Assembly: GCA_039029915.1 (NCBI GenBank)
Contig: JBCCFD010000169.1
Coordinates: forward strand, 1-14,759
DNA: 14,759 bases
From: QQUD01 sp039029915
Lineage (GTDB): Bacteria; Chloroflexota; Anaerolineae; Promineifilales; Promineifilaceae
Reading direction: 5' to 3'
In this document: positions 13,561 through 14,759 of the stretch, one piece after another
Layout: the number at the start of each line of letters is the position of its first letter
How positions within the stretch are numbered: the stretch's first letter is position 1
The notes under the pieces: generated by a model
What the model was told of the DNA's origin: nothing
Seen by the model: only the letters and a program-made list of their open reading frames with translations
The model's database searches: none
Translations under genes and position numbers: made by a program

Positions 13561-14373
13561 ATGCCTGAATTACCAGAAGTTGAAACAACCGTGCGTGCAT
13601 TAAGAGAACCTGTCGTTGGCAGAACAATCATTGATGTTTGGAACGATTGGCCTCGGCTTATTGTAACGCACGATTTGGACGAACTTAAATATCAAATTCA
13701 TAACCAAACCGTTCAAGCCATCTCACGGCGAGCTAAATATTTAGTTTTTCATCTCACGAACGGGGAGCATCTCATTATTCATTTAAAAATGTCTGGGCAT
13801 TTATCAGTGGTGGCCCCAGAGATTCCTCGGCACAAGCATGTTCACACTATTTTTCACTTAGATAATGGAAAAGAACTGCGTTTTAAAGACATGCGCAAAT
13901 TTGGCAGAGTGTATCTGGTAAAAAATACAGATGAATTTTTCCAAAAGCTTGGCCCTGAACCTCTAGAGGATAGCTTTACGGTTGATCTTCTCAAGGAGCG
14001 ACTCAAAGGGCGACGACGAATCATGAAAACAACCCTGCTTGATCAGCATATCATTGCTGGCATTGGCAATATTTATGCCGATGAAGCCCTTTTCTACGCA
14101 GGAATTCATCCTGAACGTGGTGCTGATGAATTAACTGAAGAAGATTTTGTTAAGCTCCATGCCGCCATCAAAAAGGTGCTAAATTTGGGGATCGCAAGAG
14201 AAGGGGCAAGCATTGATTTGTATGCTAAACCAGATGGCACTCGTGGTGAGATGCAAAATGCAGTGGCTGTCTTTCGTCGTACCGGACAGCTTTGTCGTCA
14301 GTGTGAACAATATATTCAGCGAAAAAAATTAAACGGCCGTAGTACTCATTTTTGCCCAACATGTCAAAGGTAA
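13561..14373 (+). CDS. mutM: Formamidopyrimidine-DNA glycosylase (Fpg/MutM)
   Basis: A 270-residue base-excision repair enzyme that removes 8-oxoguanine and formamidopyrimidines and nicks the DNA. The N-terminal MPELPEVE supplies the catalytic Pro2 (after Met removal) and Glu3. Lys59 in RRAKYL corresponds to the conserved Lys57 of E. coli Fpg. HLKMSGHL (intercalating Met), the helix-two-turn-helix segment with LLDQHIIAGIGNIYADE, and a C-terminal zinc finger Cys245-x2-Cys248-x16-Cys265-x2-Cys268 with the essential Arg260 (NGRST) are all present. Length is standard, so the enzyme should be active. The codons for Asn258-Gly259-Arg260 contain an ACGGCCGT octamer. It is divergent from the unknown gene at 13003-13464, and the next gene starts 4 bp after its stop. 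Endonuclease VIII (Nei) is excluded because the N-terminus and finger match Fpg. Confidence 0.97.
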   Translation: MPELPEVETTVRALREPVVGRTIIDVWNDWPRLIVTHDLDELKYQIHNQTVQAISRRAKYLVFHLTNGEHLIIHLKMSGHLSVVAPEIPRHKHVHTIFHLDNGKELRFKDMRKFGRVYLVKNTDEFFQKLGPEPLEDSFTVDLLKERLKGRRRIMKTTLLDQHIIAGIGNIYADEALFYAGIHPERGADELTEEDFVKLHAAIKKVLNLGIAREGASIDLYAKPDGTRGEMQNAVAVFRRTGQLCRQCEQYIQRKKLNGRSTHFCPTCQR

Positions 14374-14377
14374 TCTA

Positions 14378-14759
14378 ATGCGTGAAGAAATAGAACTGAT
14401 GCGCATCGTGCGCGTCCCGCCTATGGGAAGACTCGTTATCGAAGTTGGCAGTAAACGTTACGAAAATCTATCTGAAATCTCAGATGAGCGCCTAAAACGG
14501 CGAATTATTACTGCAATTGGTGAACTGATGGGATTAGCTGGCGGTTACCAGACGCTAGTTGATGCTGATGTTGCGCCACCCTTATCTGCAAAAACACCTT
14601 CTGGCACCTTACAGCAGAAAGCGGCGTCTCTAAAAGAACAGCAGGATCGATTCCTAGAAGAATTGGAACGAACAAAAGAGCGAATGGCAGCACCAAGCAA
14701 TCAACCTAATGTCGATTTACCTAAAGAACCCATTACACCGGATTCCCCTGCACCGACTC
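14378..14759 (+). CDS. Unknown protein, 5' part only, downstream of mutM
   Basis: An open frame of at least 127 codons that runs off the window edge. It begins MREEIELMRIVRVPPMGRL and continues through a mixed beta/alpha segment (VIEVGSKRYENLSEISDERL, then ITAIGELMGLAGGYQTLVDAG-like text ending in VDADVAPP). A Gln/Glu/Lys-rich helix follows (about 78-105, possible coiled coil), then a Pro-rich tail (from about 106). I do not recognise a domain. AAAGG at the end of mutM serves as ribosome binding site 8 nt before the ATG, and the 4-bp spacing makes co-transcription with mutM very likely. An internal Met8 is an alternative start. No signal peptide or membrane helix is visible in the part present. 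Confidence 0.75.
   Translation, partial: MREEIELMRIVRVPPMGRLVIEVGSKRYENLSEISDERLKRRIITAIGELMGLAGGYQTLVDADVAPPLSAKTPSGTLQQKAASLKEQQDRFLEELERTKERMAAPSNQPNVDLPKEPITPDSPAPT

Larger units (their letters stand above)
334..14340. repeat. Dispersed palindromic octamer ACGGCCGT, 15 exact copies
   Basis: Exact copies start at 334, 1722, 1967, 2414, 3363, 4565, 5552, 6395, 6460, 7054, 7576, 10056, 10648, 11599 and 14333. All lie in coding sequence, none in the roughly 1.4 kb of intergenic DNA. They read as Gly-Arg (7 copies), Thr-Ala-Val (5) and Arg-Pro (3), so all three codon phases are used. About 0.2 copies are expected from base composition. One-mismatch forms are few, for example GCGGCCGT at 9568, ACGGCCGG at 7597 and ACGGCCGA at 10474. 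This is the pattern of a genome-wide oligonucleotide signature such as cyanobacterial HIP1. Confidence 0.9.

Noticed and set aside
1..14759. CRISPR array, tRNA, transposase or phage module
   Set aside because: No regularly spaced direct repeats, cloverleaf-like segments, transposase motifs or terminal repeats were found on reading either strand.

Overview
The window looks like a chromosomal segment of a free-living, mid-GC bacterium, most likely of the phylum Chloroflexota (Anaerolineae-like). That placement is inference. It rests on the large eukaryote-like Ser/Thr kinase with a Thr/Pro-rich stalk, on small conserved unknown proteins that I recall from that group, and on the general style of the genes. 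Thirteen protein-coding genes fill about 90% of the sequence. I see no tRNA, rRNA, CRISPR array, insertion sequence or phage gene.

Layout. Positions 206-2809 (minus strand) hold a three-gene operon in transcription order: a two-domain VOC metalloenzyme, an SDR dehydrogenase and an epoxide-hydrolase-like alpha/beta hydrolase. It ends at an inverted repeat at 144-167. A LacI/GalR-family regulator is divergent from it (3042-4049, plus), so this looks like a small regulated catabolic module. Next on the plus strand are a membrane-anchored, glutamate-synthase-like FMN/iron-sulfur enzyme (4131-5720) and a type I methionine aminopeptidase (5728-6471). They converge, with a 5-bp gap, on a 1095-residue minus-strand receptor-like Ser/Thr kinase (6477-9764). 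Its order is kinase, FHA, two Ig-like domains, one membrane helix, thrombospondin-type-3 Ca-binding repeats, Thr/Pro stalk, CBM9-like ligand domain.

Upstream on the minus strand is a second set in transcription order: P-loop kinase (12610-11942), diacylglycerol-kinase-family lipid kinase (12027-11053, overlapping the previous gene by 86 bp) and L-threonine aldolase (11012-9963). After a 392-bp AT-rich gap comes a conserved unknown protein (13464-13003). It is divergent from mutM/fpg (13561-14373), and the two have overlapping promoters. A further unknown gene begins 4 bp after mutM and runs off the window.

The most striking signal is not a gene. The 8-bp palindrome ACGGCCGT occurs 15 times as an exact match, where about 0.2 copies would be expected by chance. 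All copies lie inside genes, in all three reading frames and in genes on both strands. This is a HIP1-like, genome-style oligonucleotide signature.
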